Part shown: one piece after another, positions 43,396 to 51,999 of the stretch | Layout of the letters: each line of letters opens with the position of its first letter | Numbering within the stretch: position 1 is the first letter of the stretch | From: Prevotella sp. UBA4217 | GTDB lineage: Bacteria; Bacteroidota; Bacteroidia; Bacteroidales; Bacteroidaceae | DNA length: 64,000 nt | Reading direction: 5' to 3' | Assembly: GCA_002379425.1 (NCBI GenBank) | Contig: DFTH01000011.1 | Coordinates: forward strand, 173,317 to 237,316 | Made by a program: the position numbers and the translations under genes | The notes under the pieces: generated by a model | Told to the model about the DNA's origin: nothing | What the model saw: the letters and a program-made list of their open reading frames with translations, nothing else | Database searches by the model: none

Positions 43396-44382
43396 ATGAA
43401 GAAAACTTTTTTTATTTTAATGCTTATGGGTAATTTTGCAGTGGGCTTTGGCCAGCAGAACGTGAGTTTCCAGACGGCTTGTCATCCTGAGGATGTGAAA
43501 CACTACGACACGCAGACCTTACGAGATCGCTTCGTAATGGAGAAGGTGATGGCGGCTGATGAGATCAACCTGACCTATTCGATGTACGATCGCTTCATCT
43601 TTGGTGGGGCGATGCCTGTCAGTAAGGACCTGAAACTCGAGGCTTTCCCTGAGTTGCGCGCCGACTATTTCATGCGCAATCGTGAATTGGGTATCATCAA
43701 TACGGGTGGCGATGGTATAGTGATTGTTGATGGACAGGAGTATCCACTCGGATACAGTGAGGCACTCTACGTGGGGCGCGGCTGGCTGGGTAAGGACAAA
43801 AACGGTGGTGACATAGACTCGAACAAGGAAGTCGTCTTCCGTTCCAAGGATCCTCAGGAGCCGGCTAAGTTCTATCTGAACTCCGCCACGGCCCACCACC
43901 ACTATAAGACACAGTGGGTGACCCTCGATGGGCGAAAGAACGGCAAGGTGCAGAGCCTAAAGGCTACAATCATTGGCACGAAGGACAAACCCCTTGGCAC
44001 GCTCGCAGAAAGCAACCAGCGTACCATTAACCAGTTGATCGTGAACACGGCTCTGGAGGAAGGTCCCTGTCAGTTGCAGATGGGCCTGACACAACTCCAG
44101 GAAGGTAGCGTATGGAACACGATGCCTCCACATACCCATGGACGCCGTATCGAAGCCTACTACTATTTCAATGTGCCTGAGTCGCAGACCGTGTGCCATA
44201 TTATGGGCGAGCCTCAGGAGAGTCGTGTCGTATGGTTGCACAACGAGCAGGCTATCATGTCGCCCGAGTGGAGTATCCATTGTGCCTCTGCCACCTATTA
44301 TTATACCTTTATCTGGGGTATGGCTGGGGAGAACCTGAACTACAACGACAAGGATAATATCCCCGTGATTGATTTAAAGTAG
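43396..44382 (+). CDS. kduI: 5-keto-4-deoxyuronate isomerase with signal peptide
   Basis: Isomerises 5-keto-4-deoxyuronate to 3-deoxy-D-glycero-2,5-hexodiulosonate in pectin and glycosaminoglycan breakdown. The cupin metal site is seen in [20 protein letters not shown] and the later [17 protein letters not shown]; family motifs [22 protein letters not shown] and [11 protein letters not shown] are clear. Canonical KduI is ~280 residues and cytoplasmic. This one has 328, with a Sec-type signal peptide ([20 protein letters not shown]) and small inserts ([26 protein letters not shown]). It is therefore probably periplasmic. Follows the PTS IIC gene. Confidence 0.92.
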   Translation: MKKTFFILMLMGNFAVGFGQQNVSFQTACHPEDVKHYDTQTLRDRFVMEKVMAADEINLTYSMYDRFIFGGAMPVSKDLKLEAFPELRADYFMRNRELGIINTGGDGIVIVDGQEYPLGYSEALYVGRGWLGKDKNGGDIDSNKEVVFRSKDPQEPAKFYLNSATAHHHYKTQWVTLDGRKNGKVQSLKATIIGTKDKPLGTLAESNQRTINQLIVNTALEEGPCQLQMGLTQLQEGSVWNTMPPHTHGRRIEAYYYFNVPESQTVCHIMGEPQESRVVWLHNEQAIMSPEWSIHCASATYYYTFIWGMAGENLNYNDKDNIPVIDLK

Positions 44383-44414
44383 TAGATCGTAAATAGATAA
44401 ATCGTAAATATCCC

Positions 44415-45872
44415 ATGACTCCCGTACAAACAACTAAGATGTCCAACTTCCGCTGGGTCATCTGCGGGTTGCTCTTTCTGGCAACCACCATTAATTATAT
44501 GGACAGACAGGTCCTGTCGTTAACATGGAAGGATTTCATCGCACCAGAGTTCCACTGGACCGATGGTGACTATGGCACGATTACTGGTATGTTCTCGCTG
44601 TTCTATGCCATTGCCAATCTCTTCGCTGGAAAATTCATAGACTGGATGGGTACGAAGAAGGGTTATCTGATTGCCATCTTCGTATGGTCACTTGGTGCGG
44701 TGCTCCATGCCGGCTGTGGCTGGGTGGCTATGACGGTTGAGGGCTATGACTCCATCGAAGCCCTGCGCATGGTGGAGGCGGGCAGTGACGCTGCCGTTGC
44801 CATTGCGACGATCTCCGTGTGGCTCTTCCTCAGTTGCCGCCTGATCTTGGCTGTCGGTGAGGCTGGTAACTTCCCCGCCGCTATTAAGGCTACGGCAGAG
44901 TATTTCCCGAAGAAAGACCGTGCCTTTTCTACCTCTATCTTCAACAGTGGTGCCTCTGTCGGTGCCTTGGCCGCTCCTGCCACCATTCCTCTGTTGGCTC
45001 GTGCCTGGGGCTGGGAGATGGCCTTCATCATTATCGGTGCCCTTGGCTTTATCTGGATGGGACTGTGGATATGGCTCTATGAGAAACCCCGTCATAACAA
45101 GCGCGTCAACCAGGCTGAACTAAACTATATTGAGCAGGATAGCGACTTGGCTGAGGTACAAGACCGTAGTGCTGCGAAGGAGGAGAAGACCATTCCGTTC
45201 TTCGACTGCTTCAAGTACAAGCAGACTTGGTCGTTCCTCGTGGGTAAGTTCATGACCGACGGCGTGTGGTGGTTCTTCCTGTTCTGGGCACCTGCTTACT
45301 TCAGTGACCAGTATGGCTACACCTCCGACTCGACAATGGGCATTCTGCTGATCTTCACGCTCTATGCTATTGTGACCATTCTTTCTATCGGTGGCGGCTA
45401 TCTGCCTACGTATTTCGTGGATAAGAAGGGTATGAATCCATATCTGGGCCGTATGCGGGCTATGCTCATTTTCGCCTGTTTCCCCGTGCTCGGACTGTTT
45501 GCTCAGCCCCTCGGTGCCTACAGTGCATGGTGGCCCGCCATTCTTATCGGCCTGCTCGGTGCAGGGCATCAGGCTTGGAGTGCCAACCTCTTCTCTACCA
45601 TCGGTGATATGTTTCCGAAATCGACCATCGGGACGATTGTCGGTCTTGGAACGATGGCTGGTGGTATTGGCTCGATGTCGATCAACCTGGGCTCGGGTAA
45701 GTTCTTCGATTGGGCTGCTACCCAGGGTGCCAACTTTACCTTCTTCGGCTTCGAGGGCAAGCCTGCCGCATATATGGTGGTGTTCTGCATCTGTGCCGTG
45801 GCTTACCTTATTGGCTGGTGCATTATGAAGGCGCTCGTGCCGAAGTACAAGCCTATCGTGGTGGAAGATTGA
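44415..45872 (+). CDS. MFS transporter, hexuronate-type (ExuT-like)
   Basis: 485 residues, twelve predicted membrane helices. The start (RWVICGLLFLATTINYMDRQ), the loop NLFAGKFIDWMGTKKGYLIA and GEAGNFPAAIKATAEYFPKKDRAF are characteristic of the anion:cation symporter/ExuT branch. A somewhat long extracytoplasmic loop (VTVEGYDSIEALRMVEAG-like) is inserted after helix 3. Next to kduI, so it probably imports free or unsaturated uronates or the KduI product. Confidence 0.87.
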   Translation: MTPVQTTKMSNFRWVICGLLFLATTINYMDRQVLSLTWKDFIAPEFHWTDGDYGTITGMFSLFYAIANLFAGKFIDWMGTKKGYLIAIFVWSLGAVLHAGCGWVAMTVEGYDSIEALRMVEAGSDAAVAIATISVWLFLSCRLILAVGEAGNFPAAIKATAEYFPKKDRAFSTSIFNSGASVGALAAPATIPLLARAWGWEMAFIIIGALGFIWMGLWIWLYEKPRHNKRVNQAELNYIEQDSDLAEVQDRSAAKEEKTIPFFDCFKYKQTWSFLVGKFMTDGVWWFFLFWAPAYFSDQYGYTSDSTMGILLIFTLYAIVTILSIGGGYLPTYFVDKKGMNPYLGRMRAMLIFACFPVLGLFAQPLGAYSAWWPAILIGLLGAGHQAWSANLFSTIGDMFPKSTIGTIVGLGTMAGGIGSMSINLGSGKFFDWAATQGANFTFFGFEGKPAAYMVVFCICAVAYLIGWCIMKALVPKYKPIVVED

Positions 45873-45889
45873 AGAATTGAAAGCGTATG

Positions 45890-45922
45890 AAATGGGGCTC
45901 CTCATCCGAGGAGCCCCATTTT
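45890..45922. terminator. Bidirectional terminator between MFS and nitroreductase genes
   Basis: Stem AAATGGGGCTCCTC / GAGGAGCCCCATTT (14 bp), loop ATCC, T-run on the plus side. The right arm overlaps the last codons and stop of the convergent nitroreductase gene. Confidence 0.9.
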
Positions 45923-46669
45923 AATGGTGTATGGCAGGAAGCCCTGGTGTATCAACGTGTCGATGAACCCTTCCGACATCGCCTCGTTGTCCTTGCGGGT
46001 GTAGCGGATATCGGTGAAGACTTGGGCGAGTGTCTCCTTGTGGTTGATCTCCACGAAGTGACGGTTCTCTTCGAGTTCTTCTTTATATTTATAATAGGTA
46101 TCGATGTCTCGGCCCATGTAGTCGTTGTAGGTTTCCTGGTGGACGAAACTCTCCAGGGGCAAGCGGTCGGAGAGAGATGGCTCCTCATTGGGCCAGCCAA
46201 TGGTAAGCGTGGCCACGGGCATCACGAGTTTTGGCAACTGCAGGATGTCGATGATCTGCTGAGGTTGGTAAACGGTCGTACCAAGGTAACAGTAGCCGAG
46301 TCCCTCCTCGTCCATGAGGTTGCAAAGCGTCTGTGTGTAAAGCAGAGCATCGGTAGCAGCATTGATAAACGACAGGAAATTGTCGTAGCCAGGCTCTGCC
46401 TTGCGGCATTTTGCCCAAAAACTGGTGCGGTTGAAATCAGCGCAGATGGTCAGTACCACGGGTGCCTCTTTCACCATCGGCTGGTTAAAATGAGCGGGCG
46501 ACAGACGGGCCTTCATCTCCTTGGAACGGGTAACGATAACACTGTAGAGTTGCAGGTTGCCCATCGTCTGGGTGCGGGCTGCCTCGTTCAGCAGGCGGTT
46601 CAGCAATTCTTCGCTGACTTCGCGGTCCGAATACTTTCGGATTGTTCTTCTGGTGTGGATGGATTTCAT
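45902..46669 (-). CDS. Nitroreductase family protein
   Basis: FMN-dependent oxidoreductase, 255 residues from ATG 46669. The FMN-phosphate motif is RRTIRKYSDREV at the start; AARTQTMGNLQLYSVIV and MDEEGLGYCYLGTTVYQP are family segments. An in-frame extension to 46756 crosses the promoter and is rejected. The C-terminal ~60 residues (YNDYMGRDIDTYYKYKEELE) extend beyond the core and may cover the flavin. Substrate unknown. Confidence 0.87.
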   Translation of the reverse strand: MKSIHTRRTIRKYSDREVSEELLNRLLNEAARTQTMGNLQLYSVIVTRSKEMKARLSPAHFNQPMVKEAPVVLTICADFNRTSFWAKCRKAEPGYDNFLSFINAATDALLYTQTLCNLMDEEGLGYCYLGTTVYQPQQIIDILQLPKLVMPVATLTIGWPNEEPSLSDRLPLESFVHQETYNDYMGRDIDTYYKYKEELEENRHFVEINHKETLAQVFTDIRYTRKDNEAMSEGFIDTLIHQGFLPYTIKMGLLG

Positions 46670-46690
46670 TTTCTTCTTATTTAGTGGGCA

Positions 46691-46698
46691 CAAAGATA
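46691..46698 (-). promoter_or_regulatory. -7 box for nitroreductase gene
   Basis: Minus-strand TATCTTTG, 21 bases before the ATG at 46669. Confidence 0.6.
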
Positions 46699-46748
46699 GT
46701 GAAAGTTTCCGTTTCTGGGAAACTTTTTCCCAAGAATTATCGGAAATG

Positions 46749-46780
46749 TTTTCCACAATGGAAAATAATGCTTATCTTTG
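46749..46780 (+). promoter_or_regulatory. Promoter for the RNR-like gene and folB
   Basis: TTTT (46749-46752), 20-base spacer, TATCTTTG (46773-46780), 19 bases before the ATG at 46800. The -33 has one mismatch to TTTG. Confidence 0.6.
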
Positions 46781-46799
46781 CACACAAAAACATGACGTT

Positions 46800-47483
46800 A
46801 TGCAAATGGAAACGAGAAAAGACATATTGATCCGTATTGCCACAGAATTGGCAGCGGTAGGCAATAAGTCAGGTGACGAGATGACTTTGGATCAGATTGC
46901 CTCGCAGTTGGAGATAGGTTTGAGTGCACTGGAACCGGAAAAGGCCGACAGGCTACTGGCCCTGGCTAATCAGGCCGTGCTGCAGGCTGTACAGAACCAT
47001 CGTCCGGAGGTGACGGAGGTAAGGCCGCAAGTACTGGAATGCGATGTTGTCCGCTTTCAGAACAACAAGGATAAATGGGTGGCTCTCGTTGGACTGCTCG
47101 ATGGCTATCCCTACGAGATATTCACGGGTCTGCAGGACGACGAGGAAGGAATCATCCTGCCCAAGACTGTTACCCATGGCAAGATCATCAAGCAGGTGAA
47201 TTCCGACGGAACGAAGCGCTACGATTTCCAGTTTGAGAATAAGCGTGGCTATAAGACAACGGTTGAGGGACTATCGGAGAAGTTTAATCCAGAATACTGG
47301 AACTATGCCAAACTGATTTCTGGAGTGCTGCGCTACCGGATGCCGCTGGAGCATGTAATAAGGCTGATAGGGTCGCTGTCTATGAAGGATGAAAGTATTA
47401 ATACGTGGAAGACTGGCGTGGAACGTGCCCTGAAGCGTTATCTTCCTGGTTCTCATGAAGATGTGGAGGCGGTTGAAGATTGA
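46800..47483 (+). CDS. Protein resembling the C-terminal domain of B12-dependent ribonucleotide reductase
   Basis: 227 residues. The second half (LDGYPYEIFTGLQDDEEGII, YDFQFENKRGYKTTVEGLSE, YAKLISGVLRYRMPLEHVIR) resembles the TSCPD-type C-terminal region of adenosylcobalamin-dependent class II reductases, here as a free-standing protein. The Cys pair expected for thiol transfer is absent; only one Cys is seen. The N-terminal ~75 residues are helical and unfamiliar. A regulatory or accessory subunit role is possible, but assignment is by memory of the pattern only. Overlaps folB by 29 bases. Confidence 0.55.
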   Translation: MQMETRKDILIRIATELAAVGNKSGDEMTLDQIASQLEIGLSALEPEKADRLLALANQAVLQAVQNHRPEVTEVRPQVLECDVVRFQNNKDKWVALVGLLDGYPYEIFTGLQDDEEGIILPKTVTHGKIIKQVNSDGTKRYDFQFENKRGYKTTVEGLSEKFNPEYWNYAKLISGVLRYRMPLEHVIRLIGSLSMKDESINTWKTGVERALKRYLPGSHEDVEAVED

Positions 47484-47853
47484 TTGTTCATATATCAGGT
47501 TGGAGCATCTTTGCTTCCACGCCTTCCATGGAGTGATGCCCCAGGAACGGCTGGTGGGGGGCGACTTTGTCGTTGACCTACGGGTAGGTTATCCCCTGGA
47601 ATCGGCTATGCATAGCGATGAGGTGGCAGATACTCTTGATTATGCCCGGCTCTATGCCCTCGTGGAGCATGAGATGCAACAGACGTCGAAATTGCTGGAG
47701 CACGTAGCAGGACGTATCGCTGAGGCCATAGAGAAAAACTTCCCTATGGTGACGTCAATCGACCTGACGGTAACTAAGCAGAATCCCCCGATGGGAGCCA
47801 ACTGTCAGGGTGCAGCGGTAGAGATTCACTTAATAAATGATAAAACTGCATGA
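47455..47853 (+). CDS. folB: Dihydroneopterin aldolase
   Basis: Converts dihydroneopterin to hydroxymethyldihydropterin and glycolaldehyde, the step between FolE and FolK products. About 120-132 residues. Motifs: FHAFHGVMPQERLVGGDFVVDL, DTLDYARLYALVEHEM, LLEHVAGRIAEAI and VTKQNPPMGANCQGAAVEI with the catalytic Lys and Glu. ATG 47455 makes a 29-base overlap with the preceding gene; ATG 47461 or TTG 47473 are alternatives. Confidence 0.92.
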   Translation: MKMWRRLKIDCSYIRLEHLCFHAFHGVMPQERLVGGDFVVDLRVGYPLESAMHSDEVADTLDYARLYALVEHEMQQTSKLLEHVAGRIAEAIEKNFPMVTSIDLTVTKQNPPMGANCQGAAVEIHLINDKTA

Positions 47854-47858
47854 CAAAT

Positions 47859-47890
47859 GTTGCCTTTTCGGTGGATTATGCGTATTTTTG
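47859..47890 (+). promoter_or_regulatory. Promoter for amidase-mlaD
   Basis: GTTG (47859-47862), 20-base spacer, TATTTTTG (47883-47890), 17 bases before the ATG at 47908. One mismatch in the -33. Confidence 0.65.
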
Positions 47891-47907
47891 CACCATTTAA
47901 ATAAGGT

Positions 47908-49266
47908 ATGCGTAAGAAGATTGTATTATTTCTGATAACGATAGTCTGTTTTGCAGTATCCGCTGGTGCTGCGAGCAAACCCTTCACATTGGTCATTGAT
48001 GCAGGGCATGGCGGTGGTGACGCAGGGGCTGTCGGTGCTATCTCAAAAGAGAAAAACCTGACCCTGAAGTTTGCCTTGGCTTTCGGACGGATGGTAGAGC
48101 GCAATTGCCCTGACGTAAAAGTTATCTATACCCGGAAAACTGATAAGTTCGTGGAACTCTATCGTCGTGCGGAAATAGCCAACCAGAACAAGGCTGACTT
48201 GTTTATCTCTGTCCATATCAATGCCCTGCCGAGAGGAAGGACAGCGCGGGGATTCCAAACCTATACCCTGGGTACTAGCAAGCGCACTGGCAAGAACACT
48301 GGCGTGCTTCAGAACCTGGAAGTGGCTAAACGCGAGAATGCCGTCATTCTGCAGGAGGACAACTACCAGCAAAGGTATCAAGGCTACGATCCGAATTCCC
48401 CAGAGAGCGATATCATGTTTGAGTTTATCCAGGACAAGAACATGGAGAACAGTGTGGAACTGGCTAAGTTTATGCAGCGTTACGTTTGTCAGGCCACAGG
48501 ACGGCAGAATATGGGAGCCCAGCAGGATAATCTGGCAGTACTCCGTCTCTCGTCGATGCCTGGCTGTCTGGTGGAACTGGGTTTCATCACTACCCGTGAT
48601 GAGGAAAGGTATATGAACTCGAAGGCTGCCGAGGAGCAATATGCGCGTGGTTTATTCAATGCTTTCATGGCATACAAAAACAAGTATGACAAGAATGCTA
48701 CGATACCCTATCGCCCTGCACCTTCCAGGAAAGAGGTAGAGATACCTCAAATCGTACCTCAGGAGGAAGTCAAGGTAAAACCCTCCAAGAAGGAGAGACC
48801 AAAAGAACCGAAAGTTGAGCAGCAGGCACCTATGGAGGAAACGACTCTGCAGGATAGCGGTAACGAGTTCAAGGACAGTGTCAGTGCAGCACCAGTGTCA
48901 GATGTTATACCGCAGGAACCTGAGCAAAAGGTGGAACAGGCGCCTGTTCTGCAAGAGCAGACAGTTCCACAACCAGAAGAGAAACCCTCTGCTCCAGTCT
49001 TTAAGGTGCAGTTCCTGGCAAGTTCGTCGAAGATCAAGGCAGGCGATGCCAGACTCAAAGGGATGAAGAACAGTGACTTCTATATAGAAGGTGGGCTTTA
49101 TAAATATACGGTTGGTGATTCTGAGAATTATTACGAGATATACCGTCTTCGTAAGACTATTGCAGAAAAGTTCCCTGAGGCATTCATTATTGCTTTTAAG
49201 GATGGTAGCCGAATGAATGTGAATGAGGCAATTCGTGAGTTCAAGAGCAAAAACGGAAGGAAATAG
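47908..49266 (+). CDS. N-acetylmuramoyl-L-alanine amidase (Amidase_3) with C-terminal SPOR-like domain
   Basis: Zinc amidase that splits septal peptidoglycan. Signal peptide residues 1-22. The catalytic domain (about 25-255) shows IDAGHGGGDAGAVG, the Glu in SKEKNLTLKFAL, SVHINA and CLVELGFITTRDEE, so all zinc and catalytic residues are in place. A Pro/Glu/Lys-rich linker (about 265-360) follows, then FKVQFLASSSKIKAGDARLK as a SPOR-like module that may guide it to the septum. 452 residues. Likely co-transcribed with mlaD, 25 bases on. Confidence 0.92.
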   Translation: MRKKIVLFLITIVCFAVSAGAASKPFTLVIDAGHGGGDAGAVGAISKEKNLTLKFALAFGRMVERNCPDVKVIYTRKTDKFVELYRRAEIANQNKADLFISVHINALPRGRTARGFQTYTLGTSKRTGKNTGVLQNLEVAKRENAVILQEDNYQQRYQGYDPNSPESDIMFEFIQDKNMENSVELAKFMQRYVCQATGRQNMGAQQDNLAVLRLSSMPGCLVELGFITTRDEERYMNSKAAEEQYARGLFNAFMAYKNKYDKNATIPYRPAPSRKEVEIPQIVPQEEVKVKPSKKERPKEPKVEQQAPMEETTLQDSGNEFKDSVSAAPVSDVIPQEPEQKVEQAPVLQEQTVPQPEEKPSAPVFKVQFLASSSKIKAGDARLKGMKNSDFYIEGGLYKYTVGDSENYYEIYRLRKTIAEKFPEAFIIAFKDGSRMNVNEAIREFKSKNGRK

Positions 49267-49291
49267 TAAGGCAGATAAACAACATTTGATT

Positions 49292-50194
49292 ATGAAGAAG
49301 TTTAGTAAGGAGATACAGATAGCATTAGTGGCTATAGTTGGCATCGTGATATTGTATGTCGGACTCCAGTTCCTCAAGGGACTGACTTTGTTTTCTACAG
49401 ATCGTGACTATTACGTGAAGTTCAGCGATGTCAGTGGCCTTTCTGCTTCAAGTCCTGTTTATGCCAATGGCTATAGGGTAGGAGTGGTGGAGCGTATCCT
49501 TTACGATTACGAGCATAGAAACGATATCGTAGCCGTGATAGGCCTTGATAATCAGATGCGCCTCCCTAATGGCAGTCGGGCGGAGATTGCCAGTGACCTG
49601 CTTGGGAATATCAAACTGGAACTGGTATTGGGCCCCAATCCTGCAGACATCCTCTCTCCTGGTGACACTATCTCTGGAGGCATGCAGCAGGGGGCTATGG
49701 CACAGGTGGCAGGAATGGTACCTCAGATACAGGCCATGCTTCCTAAACTCGATTCGATATTGGCTAATGTAAACATGCTGCTCGCCGACCCAGCCTTGAA
49801 GAACTCACTGCACAACATAGACCAGATTACTGGCAATCTGACCACGACTACTAATGAACTGAATGCCATGGCTAGTGCTTTGAATAAACAGATGCCCAGT
49901 CTGGTTAAAAATGCCGATGGAATGCTTGCTAATGCCAATGAACTGACGCGTAACTTGAATGAACTGGATCTGGCTGCGACAATGACAAAGGTGAACAACA
50001 CCTTGCAAAACGTAGAGCAGATGACGGCCAAGTTGAACAGCAACGATGGCACACTTGGATTGTTGATGCGCGATCCTGAGTTGTATAATAACCTGAATGC
50101 GACCATGATGCATGCTGACTCACTGGTCATGGATCTGAAGCAGCACCCAAAACGCTATGTGCATTTCTCCATTTTTGGCAAGAAAGATAAGTAA
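49292..50194 (+). CDS. MlaD/MCE-family protein
   Basis: Substrate-binding part of a phospholipid-transport (Mla-type) ABC system. 300 residues: one N-terminal anchor (IQIALVAIVGIVILYVGLQF), then an MCE domain (YYVKFSDVSGLSASSPVYAN, RAEIASDLLGNIKLELVLG), then a long helical tail rich in Asn and Leu (KNSLHNIDQITGNLTTTTNE, GTLGLLMRDPELYNNL). The tail may form a needle or shuttle across the periplasm. The partner ATPase and permease genes (mlaE/mlaF) are not in the window. The longer frame start at 49223 overlaps the amidase gene. Confidence 0.9.
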   Translation: MKKFSKEIQIALVAIVGIVILYVGLQFLKGLTLFSTDRDYYVKFSDVSGLSASSPVYANGYRVGVVERILYDYEHRNDIVAVIGLDNQMRLPNGSRAEIASDLLGNIKLELVLGPNPADILSPGDTISGGMQQGAMAQVAGMVPQIQAMLPKLDSILANVNMLLADPALKNSLHNIDQITGNLTTTTNELNAMASALNKQMPSLVKNADGMLANANELTRNLNELDLAATMTKVNNTLQNVEQMTAKLNSNDGTLGLLMRDPELYNNLNATMMHADSLVMDLKQHPKRYVHFSIFGKKDK

Positions 50195-50343
50195 TTTAAA
50201 TTTTGTCTAAATAAGTAAGTAATTGACATAATTTAGGTCAAACGTTGGAAAGTGTTTCGATTTCATGGGGTTTATGGAATGATCCAGTGTTGGTATTTTA
50301 TGTGCAAAGTTTTGTACAATCTCTGTAAATAACTGTAAACCAA

Positions 50344-50403
50344 GGAGTTATGTTTTTGCAAGTTTCTTTTTGTTTGATATAAAATGTGAAACATCATAAC
50401 TCC
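50344..50403. promoter_or_regulatory. Spaced inverted repeat upstream of dnaA
   Basis: GGAGTTATG (50344-50352) and its perfect complement CATAACTCC (50395-50403), 42 bases apart, in the 352-base gap between mlaD and dnaA. It may be a regulator-binding pair for dnaA. No canonical DnaA boxes (TTATCCACA) are seen in the gap, so an origin is not supported here. Confidence 0.45.
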
Positions 50404-50455
50404 CGAATAATTAGCGAGTTACGAAAAATGTGTACACGACAGGAAATCTTTAACA

Positions 50456-50487
50456 TTTGCAAGATTGAGAAAAAATGGCGAACTTTG
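50456..50487 (+). promoter_or_regulatory. Probable dnaA promoter
   Basis: TTTG (50456-50459), 20-base spacer, GAACTTTG (50480-50487): the -7 has one mismatch to TAnnTTTG. Lies 59 bases before the ATG. Confidence 0.55.
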
Positions 50488-50546
50488 CACCATCAATTAA
50501 AATCTAAAGACCTAATCGTCTTGTGTAAATTTGAAACAATCGCCGA

Positions 50547-51956
50547 ATGAACAATAGTCATCAGGCGCTCTGGGACGACTGCCTCCGTCTGATCCAGGCA
50601 AACGTTACCGAGCAGCAGTTTAAAACGTGGTTTGCGCCAATTGTCTTCGAGTCTTACTCTGAGGCTGAGCACACGCTGTTGGTGCAGGTTCCAAGTATGT
50701 ACGTCTATGAGTACTTGGAGCAGTACTACGTAGGACTATTAAGTAAGGTACTTGCGCGAGTGTTTGGAGAGAGTGTGGCGCTGCGCTATAGGATTGTTAC
50801 TGATAAGGGGCATGGCATCGTACAGGACCTTGATAGTGAACATCCTGCGGAAATTGACTGTCCACAACCCCTCAGAGGTGGCAACAAGGCACCTACGACC
50901 CTTGATGCAGCCGTCCCACAGCAGTTGAATCCACAGTTGGATCCCAAGAAGACTTTCCAGAATTTTATAGAGGGTGATAGTAATAAGTTGCCCCGTACCG
51001 TCGGGCTGTCTATCGCGGAGCATCCAGGTAAGAGCACGTTCAACCCGTTCTTTATCTATGGTCCATCGGGTTGTGGTAAGACGCATCTGATTAATGCGAT
51101 AGGCGTGCGCTGTAAGGAAACCTACCCTCAGAAGCGGGTACTTTATGTCTCTGCCCGATTGTTCCAGGTGCAGTTTACGGACTCCGTGCGGCATAATACG
51201 ACCAACGACTTCATCAATTTCTACCAGTCGATAGATGTGCTGATCGTCGATGATATTCAGGAATGGATGAACTCGCCCAAGACCCTCGACACCTTCTTCC
51301 ATATCTTCAATCATCTGTTCCGCTGTGGCAAGCAGATTATTTTGGCCAGTGACCGTCCTCCTGTAGATTTGAATGGTATGAAGGACCGCTTGCTGACACG
51401 CTTTGCCTGTGGACTGATTGCTGAACTGGAGAAGCCGAACATTCAGTTGTGTGTTGATATTCTGAATGCTAAGTGCCGTCGTGACGGTCTGAAGATTCCT
51501 GCGGATGTGATTCAGTTTATCGCTGAGACGGCCAATGGTAGCGTACGCGATCTGGAGGGTGTGGTAAACTCGTTGATGGCCTATTCCATTGTTTATAATT
51601 CCAATGTGGATATGCGATTGGCAGAACGTGTCATCAAGCGTGCCGTGAAGGTGGATAACCATCCGCTGACTATCGATGATATCTTGGAGAAGGTATGTAA
51701 CCACTATGGTGTAAGTCAGCAGCACGTGTTTAGCAAGAGTCGCAAGCGTGACTATGTGCAGGTGCGTCAGATATCAATGTATCTGGCTCAGAAATATACG
51801 AAGATGCCTGCTTCTCGTATTGGGCAACTCATTGGCAATCGTGACCATTCGACTGTGATTCATAGTTGTAATACCGTGGAACAGCGACTGAAGGTTGATA
51901 AGGCGTTTACGGCCGAACTCAGTAGCATAGAGAACTCCTTTAAACTTAAGAAATAA
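50547..51956 (+). CDS. dnaA: Chromosomal replication initiator protein DnaA
   Basis: 469 residues. Domain I (LWDDCLRLIQANVTEQQFKT WF) is followed by a linker. The AAA+ domain has Walker A GPSGCGKTHLI, Walker B VLIVDDIQ and sensor segment ILASDRPPVDL. Domain IV binds DnaA boxes (RQISMYLAQKYTKMPASRIG and NRDHSTVIHS). Monocistronic, with a terminator straight after. In Bacteroidetes oriC need not be next to dnaA. Confidence 0.98.
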   Translation: MNNSHQALWDDCLRLIQANVTEQQFKTWFAPIVFESYSEAEHTLLVQVPSMYVYEYLEQYYVGLLSKVLARVFGESVALRYRIVTDKGHGIVQDLDSEHPAEIDCPQPLRGGNKAPTTLDAAVPQQLNPQLDPKKTFQNFIEGDSNKLPRTVGLSIAEHPGKSTFNPFFIYGPSGCGKTHLINAIGVRCKETYPQKRVLYVSARLFQVQFTDSVRHNTTNDFINFYQSIDVLIVDDIQEWMNSPKTLDTFFHIFNHLFRCGKQIILASDRPPVDLNGMKDRLLTRFACGLIAELEKPNIQLCVDILNAKCRRDGLKIPADVIQFIAETANGSVRDLEGVVNSLMAYSIVYNSNVDMRLAERVIKRAVKVDNHPLTIDDILEKVCNHYGVSQQHVFSKSRKRDYVQVRQISMYLAQKYTKMPASRIGQLIGNRDHSTVIHSCNTVEQRLKVDKAFTAELSSIENSFKLKK

Positions 51957-51965
51957 GAAATAGAA

Positions 51966-51999
51966 ACTCCCCATCTCAGTTGATGGGGAGTCTTTTTTT
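51966..51999. terminator. Terminator between dnaA and TonB receptor gene
   Basis: Stem ACTCCCCATC / GATGGGGAGT (10 bp), 6-base loop, followed by seven T on the plus strand. It reaches the stop codon of the convergent receptor gene. Confidence 0.9.

Noticed and set aside
50195..50546. Replication origin next to dnaA
   Set aside because: No TTATCCACA-type DnaA boxes or strong A/T-rich 13-mers were seen in the gap; Bacteroidetes origins are often away from dnaA.
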